Below, piece after piece: positions 52,055-61,392 of a stretch of DNA of 64,000 nt. The notes beneath the pieces were generated by a model. That model searched no databases, was not told the DNA's origin, and saw nothing but the letters and a program-made list of their open reading frames with translations. Each line of letters starts with the position of its first letter. The stretch's first letter is position 1. Made by a program: the position numbers and the translations under genes. The DNA is from Streptomyces africanus (GTDB taxonomy: Bacteria > Actinomycetota > Actinomycetes > Streptomycetales > Streptomycetaceae), in the NCBI RefSeq assembly GCF_002150735.1, contig NZ_MUKA01000054.1:1-64000 (forward strand), read 5' to 3'.

Positions 52055-53649
52055 GTCCGGTTCCCCCCGCCGCGCGGGAAGAGGCCGTCGGGACGCCCGC
52101 GCCCGTTCCAGTTCAGAAGGTTGACGCGGCCGCGCAGCGACGCCTGCGCGCCCTCCGGCTCGGGGGCGGGCGTGGCGTGAAAGGTGCCCGGGTCGTACAT
52201 GCCCGGGCCGCCGGGGCCGTCGAGACCGCAGCCGCCCAGCTCGTCCTCGGGAGTGCCGGCGGTGTAGCCGGTGGGGATCACGTAGCGCTCGTCGTACTTG
52301 GCGAGGGCGAGCAGCCGGTACATGCCCTCGATGTCCTCGGCGTCCATGCCGACGGCGCGGGCGATGGCCGGGTCCCGCTCCTCGCCGAGGTTGACGCGCC
52401 GCATGTGGGAGCGCATCGCCGCGAGCCGGCACAGCGCGGCCTCCACGGGAGCCACGTCGCCCGCGGTGAAGAGCCCGGCGAGGTATTCCAGGGGGATGCG
52501 CAGGGAGTCGATCGCCGCGAACAGTTTCGCGGGATCCTCCCCGTCGTGGCCGGTGGCGGTGAGGGACTCCACGACCGGCGACAGGGGCGGGACGTACCAG
52601 ACCATGGGCATCGTGCGGTACTCGGGATGCAGGGGCAGCGCGACCTTGTAACGGCTGATGAGGGCGTGCACGGGTGAGCGCCGGGCCGCGGTGACCCAGT
52701 CGTGCGGGATGCCGGCGTCCTCGGCGGCCCGCTGCACCGCGGGGTCGCCGGGGTCGAGGAAGCAGCCCAACTGCGCCTCGTACAGGTCCTGTTCATCGGC
52801 GGTGGCGGCGGCCTCGCCCACCTTGTCGGCGTCGTAGAGGATGACGCCGAGATAGCGCAGGCGGCCCACGCAGGTCTCGGAGCAGACGGTGGGCTGCCCG
52901 GCCTCGATGCGCGGGTAGCACAGCGTGCACTTCTCGGCCTTGCCGGTGGCGTGGTTGAAGTACACCTTCTTGTACGGGCATCCGGTCACGCACATGCGCC
53001 AGCCGCGGCAGCGGTCCTGGTCGACGAGGACGATGCCGTCCTCGATCCGCTTGTACAGCGCCCCGGAGGGACACACCGCGACGCACGAGGGGTTGAGGCA
53101 GTGCTCGCAGATGCGCGGGAGGTAGAACATGAACGCCTGCTCGTACTCCAGCCGCACCCGCTCGTTCATCTGCTTCAGGACCGGGTCGCCCGCGATGTGC
53201 TCGGGTCCGCCGCCCAGGTCGTCGTCCCAGTTGGGGCCCCAGGTCACGCGGGTGGGCTCGCCGTCGATCAGGGAGCGGGGCGGGGCTGTGGGGACGTCGT
53301 CGCCGAGCGGCGCGCTGATCAGGTTCTCGTAGTCGTAGGTCCACGGCTCGTAGTAGTCGTCGAGCGAGGGCAGGCCGGGGTTGGCGAACAGGCGGGCCAG
53401 GCGCCGGGCCCGGCCGCCGCTGCGCGGCACCAGGCGGCCGTGTTTGAGCCGCCAGCCGCCCTGCCATCGCTCCTGGTCCTCGTAGCCGCGGGGGTAGCCC
53501 TGGCCGGGGCGCGTCTCGACGTTGTTGAACCACACGTACTCGGTGCCGGACCGGTTGGTCCAGGTCTGTTTGCAGGTGACCGAGCAGGTGTGGCAGCCGA
53601 TGCACTTGTCGAGGTTCATCACCATCGCCACCTGGGCCATGATCCTCAT
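52051..53649 (-). CDS. narH: Respiratory nitrate reductase beta subunit, iron-sulfur protein
   Basis: A 532-residue electron-transfer subunit. Four Cys clusters are seen: CIGCHTCSVTCK, CEHCLNPSCVAVCPSG, CRGWRMCVTGCPYKK (Trp replacing one Cys, giving a 3Fe-4S centre) and CTLCYPRIEAGQPTVCSETC. It passes electrons from NarI hemes to NarG. Start ATG 53649 overlaps the narG stop (TGATG). Confidence 0.95.
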   Translation of the reverse strand: MRIMAQVAMVMNLDKCIGCHTCSVTCKQTWTNRSGTEYVWFNNVETRPGQGYPRGYEDQERWQGGWRLKHGRLVPRSGGRARRLARLFANPGLPSLDDYYEPWTYDYENLISAPLGDDVPTAPPRSLIDGEPTRVTWGPNWDDDLGGGPEHIAGDPVLKQMNERVRLEYEQAFMFYLPRICEHCLNPSCVAVCPSGALYKRIEDGIVLVDQDRCRGWRMCVTGCPYKKVYFNHATGKAEKCTLCYPRIEAGQPTVCSETCVGRLRYLGVILYDADKVGEAAATADEQDLYEAQLGCFLDPGDPAVQRAAEDAGIPHDWVTAARRSPVHALISRYKVALPLHPEYRTMPMVWYVPPLSPVVESLTATGHDGEDPAKLFAAIDSLRIPLEYLAGLFTAGDVAPVEAALCRLAAMRSHMRRVNLGEERDPAIARAVGMDAEDIEGMYRLLALAKYDERYVIPTGYTAGTPEDELGGCGLDGPGGPGMYDPGTFHATPAPEPEGAQASLRGRVNLLNWNGRGRPDGLFPRGGGNRT

Positions 53650-56600
53650 CAGTAGTCGACCTCCTGGGAGCGGCGGCGGATGACGGTGACGGCGTCGCGC
53701 TGGTTGCCGGTGGGGCCGTAGTAGTTGGGGGCGAAGGACAACTGCGCGTGGCCGCCGATGAGATGGGTCGGCTTGATCAGGAGCCGGGTGAGGGCGTTGT
53801 GGACGCCGCCGCGCCGGCCGGTGGCCTCGGACTTGGGGACGTTCACGAGGCGTTCCTGGACGTGGTACATGAACACGGTGCCCGGCGGCATGCGATGGGA
53901 GACGACCGCGCGGGCCACGACGACGCCGTTGCGGTTGACCGCCTCGATCCAGTCGTTGTCGGCCACGCCGATCGCGGCGGCGTCGTCCACGCTGATCCAG
54001 ATGACCGGGCCGCCGCGGGCCAGGGTCTGCATCAGCAGGTTCTCCTGGTACTCGGAGTGGATCGACCATTTCGAGTGGGGCGTCAGATAGCGCACGGTCA
54101 CCGAACGCCCTTCGTCGCCGCCGGTGACGCGCGGCTGCTCGCCGAGGACGTTCAGGTCCAGTGGCGGCCGGTAGACCGGGAGTTGTTCGCCGTACTCGGC
54201 GATCCAGGGATGGTCGAGGTAGAAGTGCTGGCGCCCGGTGAGCGTGTGCCAGGGCTTGAAGTGCTCGGTGTTGATCGTGAACGGTGAGTAGCGGCGGTCC
54301 GGTGCCTCCTTCCCCGACCACTCGAAGCTCGCCCCGACCTGCACCGGGCGGGCCTGCGTGTCGGAGAACTCCACGCGCCGCTCGGCCACCGACGAGGCCA
54401 GCTCGGCGAGGCCGGTGTCGGCGCCGCAGCGCTCGGCGAGCCGCTCGAAGCCCTCCGCGGCCAGCCTGCCGTTGGTCGTGCCCGACAGGGCCAGGATCGC
54501 CTCGCACAGCTTGACGTCCGTGTCGAGCAGGGGCCGTCCGCGCGCAGGGCCACGGGACGCCGTACCGCACCGCGCGGCGAGCCAGCCGGCTTCCTGTACG
54601 GGCGACACGGTCACGCCCTTCACCGTCATGCCCTGTTCCTCGGCCAGCGGGCCCAGTGCGGCGATCTGGTCGCCGATCGCGGTGTAGTCCCGTTCGACGA
54701 CCGTGAACCGGGGGCCGGTGGGCCCGTCGGGCGGGGCCTCCCCGGGGGTGTCGTGCTGCAGCGCGGTGGCCACCAGGTCATGGGCCACGTCCAGGCGTCC
54801 CGCGGCCAGCCGGCTGACCTCGGCGGCCAGTCCGTGGAAGATCTCGAAGTCCGTGCGCGCCTGCCAGGGCGGGCTGATCGCCGGGGAGAAGGCGTGCACG
54901 TAGGGGTGCATGTCCGTGCTGGACAGGTCGTGCTTCTCGTACCACGTGGCCGCGGGCAGCACCAGGTCGGCGAAGAGCGTCGTGGACGTCATGCGGAAGT
55001 CCAGCGCCAGCAGCAGGTCGAGCTTGCCGCGGGGGGCCTCGTCCCGCCAGGTCACGTCCCGGGGCCTGAGTTCGGGCGGGGCCTCTTCGGCCGTGGCGTT
55101 GTCGGACGCGCCCAGCAGGTGCCGCAGGAAGAACTCGTTGCCCTTGGCCGAGGAACCGATCAGGTTGGCCCGCCACACGGTGAGCACCCGCGGCCAGTTG
55201 GCCGGATCGTCGGGGTCCTCACAGGCGTAGGAGAGCCGGCCGGCGTCCCGCTCGCGGGCCACCCACCGCGCCGGATCGACGCCCTCCTCATGGACGCGGC
55301 GCCCGAGCTCCAGGGGGTTGGCGCCGAAGGTGGGGGCGGACGGCATCCACCCCTGCCGGGCGGACCGTGCGACGAGGTCGGCCGTGTGCAGGCCGGTGAG
55401 GGCGCCGGGTGCGGTCGGCGAGGTCAGAGCGTCGGTGGTGAACCCCTCGTAGCGCCACTGGTCCGTGTGCAGATACCAGTACGGCGTGCCCGCCATCTGG
55501 CGCGAGGGGCGCACCCAGTCGGAGGCCGTGGCCATCTGCTGCCAGCCCGCGTACGGCCGCACCTTCTCCTGCCCCACGTAGTGCGCCCAGCCGCCGCCGT
55601 TGACGCCCTGGCAGCCCGTGAGCAGCAGGAGCGAAAGGAAGGACCGGTAGATCGTGTCGGAGTGGAACCAGTGGTTGGTGCCGGCCCCCATCACGATCAT
55701 GCAGCGGCCCTTGGTCTGCTCCGCGGTCCGCGCGAACTCCCGCGCCGCACGCACCACCGCCATCGCGGGCACCGACGTGATCGCCTCCTGCCAGGCGGGA
55801 GTACCCGGCGTTGCCGCGTCCTCGTACGGCACGGGCCGGCCGTCGCGGCCCACACCGTACTGGGCCAGCATCAGGTCGAAGACGGTCGTGACCAGGCGGT
55901 CGCCCAGCCGCAGCGCCGGCACCGTACGCCGTACCGTCTCTCCCCGCTCGTCGAAGCGCGGCAGTTCGATGCCGGCCGGCACCGCGCCGGGGCGGCCGTG
56001 GAAGCTCAGCAGCGGCTCGGTGTCGCCGAGATCCAGGTTCCAGCGGCCCTCGCTCGACTTGCCCCAGCGGTCGCCCAGGGTGCCGTTCGGCACGACCGGC
56101 CGGTCGGACACCGTGTCGTAGAGCACCGGCATCCAGCGCCGTGCCGCCGCCTCGGCGTCCCTGGCCAGATCCAGGTCCCGGGCCGTCACGAACGCCCCGG
56201 GGGTGTGCGTGTCCGTCCCCCGCTCGTCTAGGGCGACGAGGAACGGCAGGTCGGTGAACCGCTTGACGTAGTCGGTGAAGTACGGGACCTGCCGTTCGAC
56301 GAAGCACTCGCGCAGGATGACGTGCCCCATGGCCATGGCGAGCGCCCCGTCGGTGCCCGGATGGGGGTGCAGCCACTCGTCGGCGAACTTCGTGGCATCC
56401 GCGTAGTCCGGGGAGACCACCACGACCTTCTGGCCGCGGTAGCGGGCCTCGGCCATCCAGTGGGCGTCCGGGGTACGGGTGACCGGGACGTTGGAGCCCC
56501 ACAGCATCAGATACGCCGCGTCCCACCAGTCGCCCGACTCGGGCACGTCGGTCTGGTCACCGAACACCTGCGGCGAGGCGACCGGCAGATCCGCGTACCA

Positions 56601-57308
56601 GTCGTAGAACGACAGCATCGGCGCGCCGATCAAGGCGTGGAAGCGGGCACCGACCGCGTGCGAGGCCATCGACATCGCCGGGATGGGGGAGAAGCCGGCG
56701 ATCCGGTCCGGGCCGTACTCCCGCAGCGTGTGCACGTGTGCGGCGGCGGCGATCTCCAGCGCCTCGTCCCAGCCGATGCGCACCAGGCCGCCCTTGCCGC
56801 GTGCCGACTGGTAGCGGCGCCGCTTGTCCGGATCACCGGTGATCTCCGCCCACGCCGCGACCGGGTCTCCGTCCGCACGGCGCTTGGCCTCGCGGAACAT
56901 CTCCACCAGCACGCCGCGTGCGTGCGGGTAGCGCACCCGTGTCGGCGAGTACGTGTACCAGGAGAACGAGGCGCCGCGCGGGCAGCCCCGCGGTTCGTAG
57001 TCGGGGCGGTCCGGGCCCGCCGAGGGGTAATCGGTCGCCTGGGTCTCCCAGGTGATCAGGCCGTCCTTGACGTACACCTGCCATGAACACGAACCCGTGC
57101 AGTTCACTCCGTGAGTGGAGCGCACCACCTTGTCGTGCGCCCACCGATCCCGGTACGGCTGGTCATTGACCCGCTGATCCGTGCGGAAGACCGCCCGCCC
57201 CTCCGGCGTGGTCGGTGCCCGCTGCAGCAACTGCCCTGCCGCGAACAGCCGTTCGGCCGCGTCCGAAGCGATCTGTTCCCACCTGGTCCTGGCACGTCCC
57301 ACGCCCAC
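53649..57308 (-). CDS. narG: Respiratory nitrate reductase alpha subunit, Mo-bisMGD catalytic subunit
   Basis: A 1219-residue catalytic subunit that reduces nitrate to nitrite on the cytoplasmic side of the membrane. The FS0 cluster ligands are His66, Cys70, Cys74 and Cys109 (THGVNCTGSC ... EPRGCPRG). The Mo-ligand Asp is in SFYDWYADLPVASPQ. There is no Tat signal, as in other cytoplasmic NarG proteins. GTG 57308 follows GAGGGGAG. First gene of narGHJI-transporter. It allows anaerobic or microaerobic respiration, or survival of spores/hyphae without oxygen. Confidence 0.96.
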   Translation of the reverse strand: MGVGRARTRWEQIASDAAERLFAAGQLLQRAPTTPEGRAVFRTDQRVNDQPYRDRWAHDKVVRSTHGVNCTGSCSWQVYVKDGLITWETQATDYPSAGPDRPDYEPRGCPRGASFSWYTYSPTRVRYPHARGVLVEMFREAKRRADGDPVAAWAEITGDPDKRRRYQSARGKGGLVRIGWDEALEIAAAAHVHTLREYGPDRIAGFSPIPAMSMASHAVGARFHALIGAPMLSFYDWYADLPVASPQVFGDQTDVPESGDWWDAAYLMLWGSNVPVTRTPDAHWMAEARYRGQKVVVVSPDYADATKFADEWLHPHPGTDGALAMAMGHVILRECFVERQVPYFTDYVKRFTDLPFLVALDERGTDTHTPGAFVTARDLDLARDAEAAARRWMPVLYDTVSDRPVVPNGTLGDRWGKSSEGRWNLDLGDTEPLLSFHGRPGAVPAGIELPRFDERGETVRRTVPALRLGDRLVTTVFDLMLAQYGVGRDGRPVPYEDAATPGTPAWQEAITSVPAMAVVRAAREFARTAEQTKGRCMIVMGAGTNHWFHSDTIYRSFLSLLLLTGCQGVNGGGWAHYVGQEKVRPYAGWQQMATASDWVRPSRQMAGTPYWYLHTDQWRYEGFTTDALTSPTAPGALTGLHTADLVARSARQGWMPSAPTFGANPLELGRRVHEEGVDPARWVARERDAGRLSYACEDPDDPANWPRVLTVWRANLIGSSAKGNEFFLRHLLGASDNATAEEAPPELRPRDVTWRDEAPRGKLDLLLALDFRMTSTTLFADLVLPAATWYEKHDLSSTDMHPYVHAFSPAISPPWQARTDFEIFHGLAAEVSRLAAGRLDVAHDLVATALQHDTPGEAPPDGPTGPRFTVVERDYTAIGDQIAALGPLAEEQGMTVKGVTVSPVQEAGWLAARCGTASRGPARGRPLLDTDVKLCEAILALSGTTNGRLAAEGFERLAERCGADTGLAELASSVAERRVEFSDTQARPVQVGASFEWSGKEAPDRRYSPFTINTEHFKPWHTLTGRQHFYLDHPWIAEYGEQLPVYRPPLDLNVLGEQPRVTGGDEGRSVTVRYLTPHSKWSIHSEYQENLLMQTLARGGPVIWISVDDAAAIGVADNDWIEAVNRNGVVVARAVVSHRMPPGTVFMYHVQERLVNVPKSEATGRRGGVHNALTRLLIKPTHLIGGHAQLSFAPNYYGPTGNQRDAVTVIRRRSQEVDY

Positions 57309-57503
57309 GGACTCCCCTCAAGCGCGCACCCGTCTGCTGACGAGAGTCAGGTTGCGCCTTCAAGGGCCGGTACACCGATCTATTTTTAGCCAGTTGAATG
57401 TACCTAGAATTTGTTTTCCCTTCCTTTTGCAAAAGGGCTTTACAAATTCGGTCACCCAGGCGAAAAACGAGTGTTCGGGAATCACCGTGGCCGAATCTGT
57501 CGT
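57309..57503. promoter_or_regulatory. nar promoter region and AT-rich junction with the Rhs fragment
   Basis: The 195 nt between narG and recognisable Rhs coding sequence. The left part must contain the leftward nar promoter. The segment 57380-57450 is strikingly AT-rich for this genome (ATCTATTTTTAGCC, AATTTGTTTTCCCTTCC) and probably marks the breakpoint where the Rhs gene lost its 5' end. No oxygen or nitrate regulator site was recognised. Confidence 0.4.
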
Positions 57504-59827
57504 TCAGACACAACTCCGACACCCAGAACACTGCGAAGACCGGCACCTGGACCAAGGCTGACATCGCCGGCCAGCAGGGTTACAACCACGAGACCCACGC
57601 GGCGGGTGCCGGCCCGGACGCCTTCACGTGGACGCTCAACATCCCCAAGGACGGCACGTACACCGCGTACGTGAAGTTCCCCAAGGTCACGGGCGCCGCG
57701 ACGACGGCCAAGTACACGCTCACCCATGAGACCGGGACGGCCGACAAGACGATCGACCAGAACGCGACAGCCAACCAGGGCACCTGGGTCTCGCTGGGCT
57801 CCTACTCCTTCCAGCAGGGCAACGACGCCAAGCTGCAACTGTTCCAGAACAGCGGCGGCGTGGTCGTCGCGGACGGCGTGAAACTCGTCCGTGACACCAG
57901 CGGCGACCCGGCCGACACGGAGAAGAGCGACTTCGCCTACTCCTACGACCTCAACGGCAACCTCACGTCGATCGACGACACCTCGTCGACCGCGGAGATC
58001 GACGCGTACGCGATCACCTACACGGGCCTCAATCAGGTCCAGAAGGTGACCGAGGCGCTGTCCGGGCAGGAGAAGAAGTGCACGTCGTACACCTACGACG
58101 CGAACAGCCAGCCGGACACGATCACGCACCCCGACCAGTTCTCCAAGTACACGTACGACCTGCGTGAGCTGGTGAAGACAGTCTCGGTCGGCAAGACGGC
58201 GACGGACACCGATCCCAAGGTGACGTCCTACACCTACACCGACCGCGGCCAGACGCTCCAGCAGACCAAGGCCAACGGCAACACCGTTGACTACAGGTAC
58301 TACCTGGACGCGGCGCTGAAGTCGACCACGGAGAAGAAGCCGAACGGCACCCTTGTCTCCTCGCACACCTATGCCTACGACCCCAACGGGAACAAGTCGC
58401 AGGACGTGGCGCAGAAGATGAACGCCGACAACCACGCGGCGTACCTGTCGTCGACCACGCACTACACCTACGACCCGGCCGACCGCCTCACCAAGTCGGT
58501 CAAGACGGGTAACGGCGCGGAGACCGAGAGCTACGTCTACGACAACAACGCCAACGTCATCAGCCAGACCGTCCGCAACGTCACAACCGACTACGACTAC
58601 GACCGCAACCGCCTGCTGAGCGCCACCGCTGACGGCGCAGCCACGTCGAACTACAACTACGACCCGTTCGGCCGCCAGGAATCCGTCACCTCGGGCGGGC
58701 AGATCATCGACAGGAGCGTGTACGACGGCTTCGACCACGTCGTGGAGTCCCAGAAGAGGGACGACACAGGTGCGATGAAGTCCACCACGTACACGTACGA
58801 CCCGCTCGACCGCACCACGTCCAAAACAGCGGACGGCAAGACCACGGACTACGCGTACCTGGGCCTGTCCAACGAGGTCCTGGACGAGAAGGTCGCGGGC
58901 GAGCTGACCAAGTCGTACCAGTACAGCCCGTGGGGGGAGCGCCTGTCGCAGGTCACGCACAACGGCGACGGCACAACCGAGGACGGCTACTACGGCTACA
59001 ACAGCCACACCGACGTCGAAACGCTCACGGACAACAACGGTGACACGAAGGCCACCTACGGCTACACCGCCTACGGCTCCGACGACACCTCCGAGTTCAC
59101 CGGCATCGACAAGCCGAGCACCACGGATCCGACCAAGGAGACCTATAACCCCTACCGCTACAACCCCTACCGCTACAACGCCAAGCGCTGGGACGCTCAG
59201 TCCGGCACCTACGACATGGGCTTCCGTGACTACAACCCGGGTCTGAACCGCTTCACCAGCCGGGACATGTACAACGGCGCGCTCGCGGACATGGGCCTCG
59301 GTGCCGATCCCTTCACCGGGAACCGCTACGCCTTCACCGGCGGAAATCCCATTTCGCAGATCGAAGTCGATGGCCATACGTCGGTCGATGCCCTGTGTGG
59401 GGGGATCAGCGGGTGCAATGCCGTCACGATCGGCCGGAACGCACTTCCCGGCAAGACAGGGAACAAGACCAGTCGACACAATGCGGCCCAGGACCGTGCG
59501 ATCCTGGAAATCGAGGCGCAAGCCGCAAGCATCGGGGCGACTGACTTCTCAGTGCTGCCGCCGACGAAGATTGACGGGGCGAACAAGGAGTGCATGTACC
59601 CCCGCAACGGCAATCGAGGGACACCGCGGAGGAACCGAGGACTCGCGGTTCCCGACTGCAGTGTCGGCACACCCGACATCCTCGGATACGACGCCAAGGC
59701 CGACGTCTACTACGTCTGGGAGGTCAAGTCGGCCGGGGACGCGAGCAAGGCGGTACCCGAGGCCGAGTGGTACGTGAACCGTCTCAAGGCCCAGGGGAAG
59801 AAGCGAAATAACTGGTGGTGGCCGTGA
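57504..59827 (+). pseudogene. 5'-truncated Rhs/YD-repeat protein with C-terminal nuclease-like toxin
   Basis: The open frame can be read from ATG 57398, but recognisable sequence starts near 57504. First comes a golvesin-C-terminal-like beta domain (SGTWTKADIAGQQGYN-type pattern, VVVADGVKLVRD). About a dozen YD repeats follow (FAYSYDLNGNLTSIDD, YDPFGRQESVTSGGQ). The Rhs core ends GFRDYNPGLNRFTSRDMYNG and GGNPISQIEVDGH. The last ~150 residues are a variable tail with PDILGYDAKADVYYVWEVKS, a PD-(D/E)xK-nuclease-like pattern. The signal peptide and the thousands of bases usually upstream are missing and no ribosome site is seen. It is therefore probably a displaced toxin-tail fragment. Confidence 0.8.
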
Positions 59828-60453
59828 AGGAACTGTCCGACTTCTTGAAAGAGTTTGTAACGCCCAAGCTGAAGCCCCTTGGCTTCAGAAAGAAGGGGCA
59901 GGTGTACAGACTCGACGGTGACTCCGGGGACGTTGCCTTCATCCACTTCACGCCCGTGCGTGTTGATCCTCAGGCAGTGGTTTTTCATGCCCAGTGTTCG
60001 TTCGTTCCGGAGCCTCATTGGCAGTTCTTGAACCGGCAGTACATGGTTGCCGGAGTTCCCGAGGTCAAGGAATCGGGAGCCCTGGCGTCCTACTCTTTGA
60101 TTCCGCCGGATTCGGCGGCTCACGACCCTGCTTCGTCGGGTGTTTTCCGTACGAGGTGGGCCTTTGGTGACAGGAACCGCGCCGAGGTGGGGAAGGTCCT
60201 TGGGGAAACGCTGGTGGCCGAGGTTCCAAGGATCCGACAACTGCTCGTCCGAGAGAACCTTCTCGCGGCGATCCAGTCGTCGGAAACGCCGTCCATTCGT
60301 CGTCGCGGGGCGCTCCAGTCGGAGTTGCTGCTCATGGTTGACGACTATCCTCCGGAGAGGGTTCAGGATCTGCTCTCCAGGATGGGCGAAAACGATCCGT
60401 TCATTGAACTCTTCACCCAATGGGCCGATATGAGACGCGGTCTTCAGCCCTGA
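59815..60453 (+). CDS. DUF4304-like immunity protein for the Rhs toxin
   Basis: A 212-residue protein that begins KELSDFLKEFVTPKLKPLGF, followed by RKKGQVYRLDGDSGDVAFIH, the DUF4304 pattern often found as immunity proteins beside Rhs or CDI toxins. Its start (GTG 59815, or the GTG at 59824) overlaps the end of the toxin frame, the usual toxin-immunity order. Base composition is lower in GC than the surrounding chromosome. It presumably binds and blocks the nuclease-like tail. Because the Rhs gene lacks its 5' part, the pair may be an orphan immunity cassette. Confidence 0.75.
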   Translation: MVAVKELSDFLKEFVTPKLKPLGFRKKGQVYRLDGDSGDVAFIHFTPVRVDPQAVVFHAQCSFVPEPHWQFLNRQYMVAGVPEVKESGALASYSLIPPDSAAHDPASSGVFRTRWAFGDRNRAEVGKVLGETLVAEVPRIRQLLVRENLLAAIQSSETPSIRRRGALQSELLLMVDDYPPERVQDLLSRMGENDPFIELFTQWADMRRGLQP

Positions 60454-60784
60454 CAGAATTGACGACGATGCCGGTTTCTCGTGGACCTCTTCGGCTGTGA
60501 CGGCTACCTGACGCCCGTCGTTTCAGTCGCGTCACACGCGCGTTGTGTGCCGGTCCAGGATGTCGCGCAGGCGTGATCCCGGCCGGAGACACGCTGGCGT
60601 GGTACTCGCCCTGCCAGCCGACGATCCGCCGCAAGACTCGAAAAGGTTGTACGTCTCCTGTGGCTTTCTTATGTGGCAATCATCACGACTGTGACCCGTG
60701 ATGTCGGTGACGCGACATCCGCTTGATCGATCGGGAGTGCCGGAAGCAGGACTTCCCGCTGATCGAGCGAAGGGGTGGGGTCTC
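60454..60784. other. 331-nt intergenic region without a supported gene
   Basis: Small frames on both strands show no recognisable protein. Composition is intermediate between the low-GC toxin/immunity genes and the chromosome. It may be debris of the same insertion. No tRNA or integrase attachment site was identified. Confidence 0.5.
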
Positions 60785-61216
60785 ATGAGCGCAGTGGACG
60801 GACGCGACCTGGGGGCTGAATTGATGCGGTCGCGCGCTGCGAAGTTCGTCGCCCGCGTCACCGTGCGCAACCGGCTGCCGCTGGACTACTCCGTGGCCAG
60901 CCTGCGGATCGTGGACTTCCTGATCGACGGGCTGCGCAAGGGCGGCGCGGGGGGAGAGCAGTTGCAGGAGCCGTTGTTCGGGCTCGGTGCCTACGTCGGT
61001 GAGGTGCTCGTGCGCCGCGCGGGCGCGGTGTGGGTGGACTTCGACGCCGACCAGCGCGCCTACTTCGGCCAGCCGGTCGGGGTGCGGATGCCGGACGGCC
61101 GGGTCTGGAACCCGCTCGGCAAGGTCCGTAACGGCTTCGACCTCGGTGGACCCGGGGAATCCCTACAGACCTTCTACCTGACGCTGCACGGGCGGGCCAG
61201 GAGGGACCTCGCGTGA
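60785..61216 (+). CDS. Conserved hypothetical protein, 143 aa
   Basis: An unrecognised protein with a compact alpha/beta pattern: helix LRIVDFLIDGLRKGGA, then GLGAYVGEVLVRRAGAVWVD and RNGFDLGGPGESLQTFYL. The arrangement (helix, strand pair with Gly-Glu, C-terminal SLQTFY) recalls small DUF families near toxin-immunity genes, but I cannot name one. ATG 60785 follows AAGGGGTGGGG. An upstream frame from 60698 adds unlikely residues. Confidence 0.65.
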   Translation: MSAVDGRDLGAELMRSRAAKFVARVTVRNRLPLDYSVASLRIVDFLIDGLRKGGAGGEQLQEPLFGLGAYVGEVLVRRAGAVWVDFDADQRAYFGQPVGVRMPDGRVWNPLGKVRNGFDLGGPGESLQTFYLTLHGRARRDLA

Positions 61217-61345
61217 GAAGGACCTCTGCCGCACTCGGCCACGCCGCCGTCGACGCGGTCTTCGCGTAGCCCGGACGACCGGCAGGAGCCCGGTCCTGGC
61301 CCAAAGTCCCAGAGAAGTCCCAGAGGTGCCGTCACAATCCCTTCC

Positions 61346-61367
61346 TGACCTGCATTCGTGCAGGTCA
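61346..61367. terminator. UUCG-tetraloop hairpin terminator
   Basis: TGACCTGCA (61346-61354), loop TTCG, TGCAGGTCA (61359-61367): a perfect 9-bp stem capped by a stable UUCG tetraloop, between the convergent hypothetical gene (ends 61216) and the MurA fusion gene (ends 61393). It can serve both. Confidence 0.75.
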
Positions 61368-61392
61368 TGCGAGGTGCGGCGGCACCCGCCAT

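Noticed and set aside
57482-59521. 679-codon minus-strand frame
   Set aside because: Antisense to the YD-repeat gene; its Val/Arg-rich periodic sequence is a by-product of the repeats.
60540-60640. Possible tRNA or attachment site near the Rhs island
   Set aside because: No cloverleaf with a T-loop GGTTCGAAT-like segment could be drawn and no integrase is nearby.
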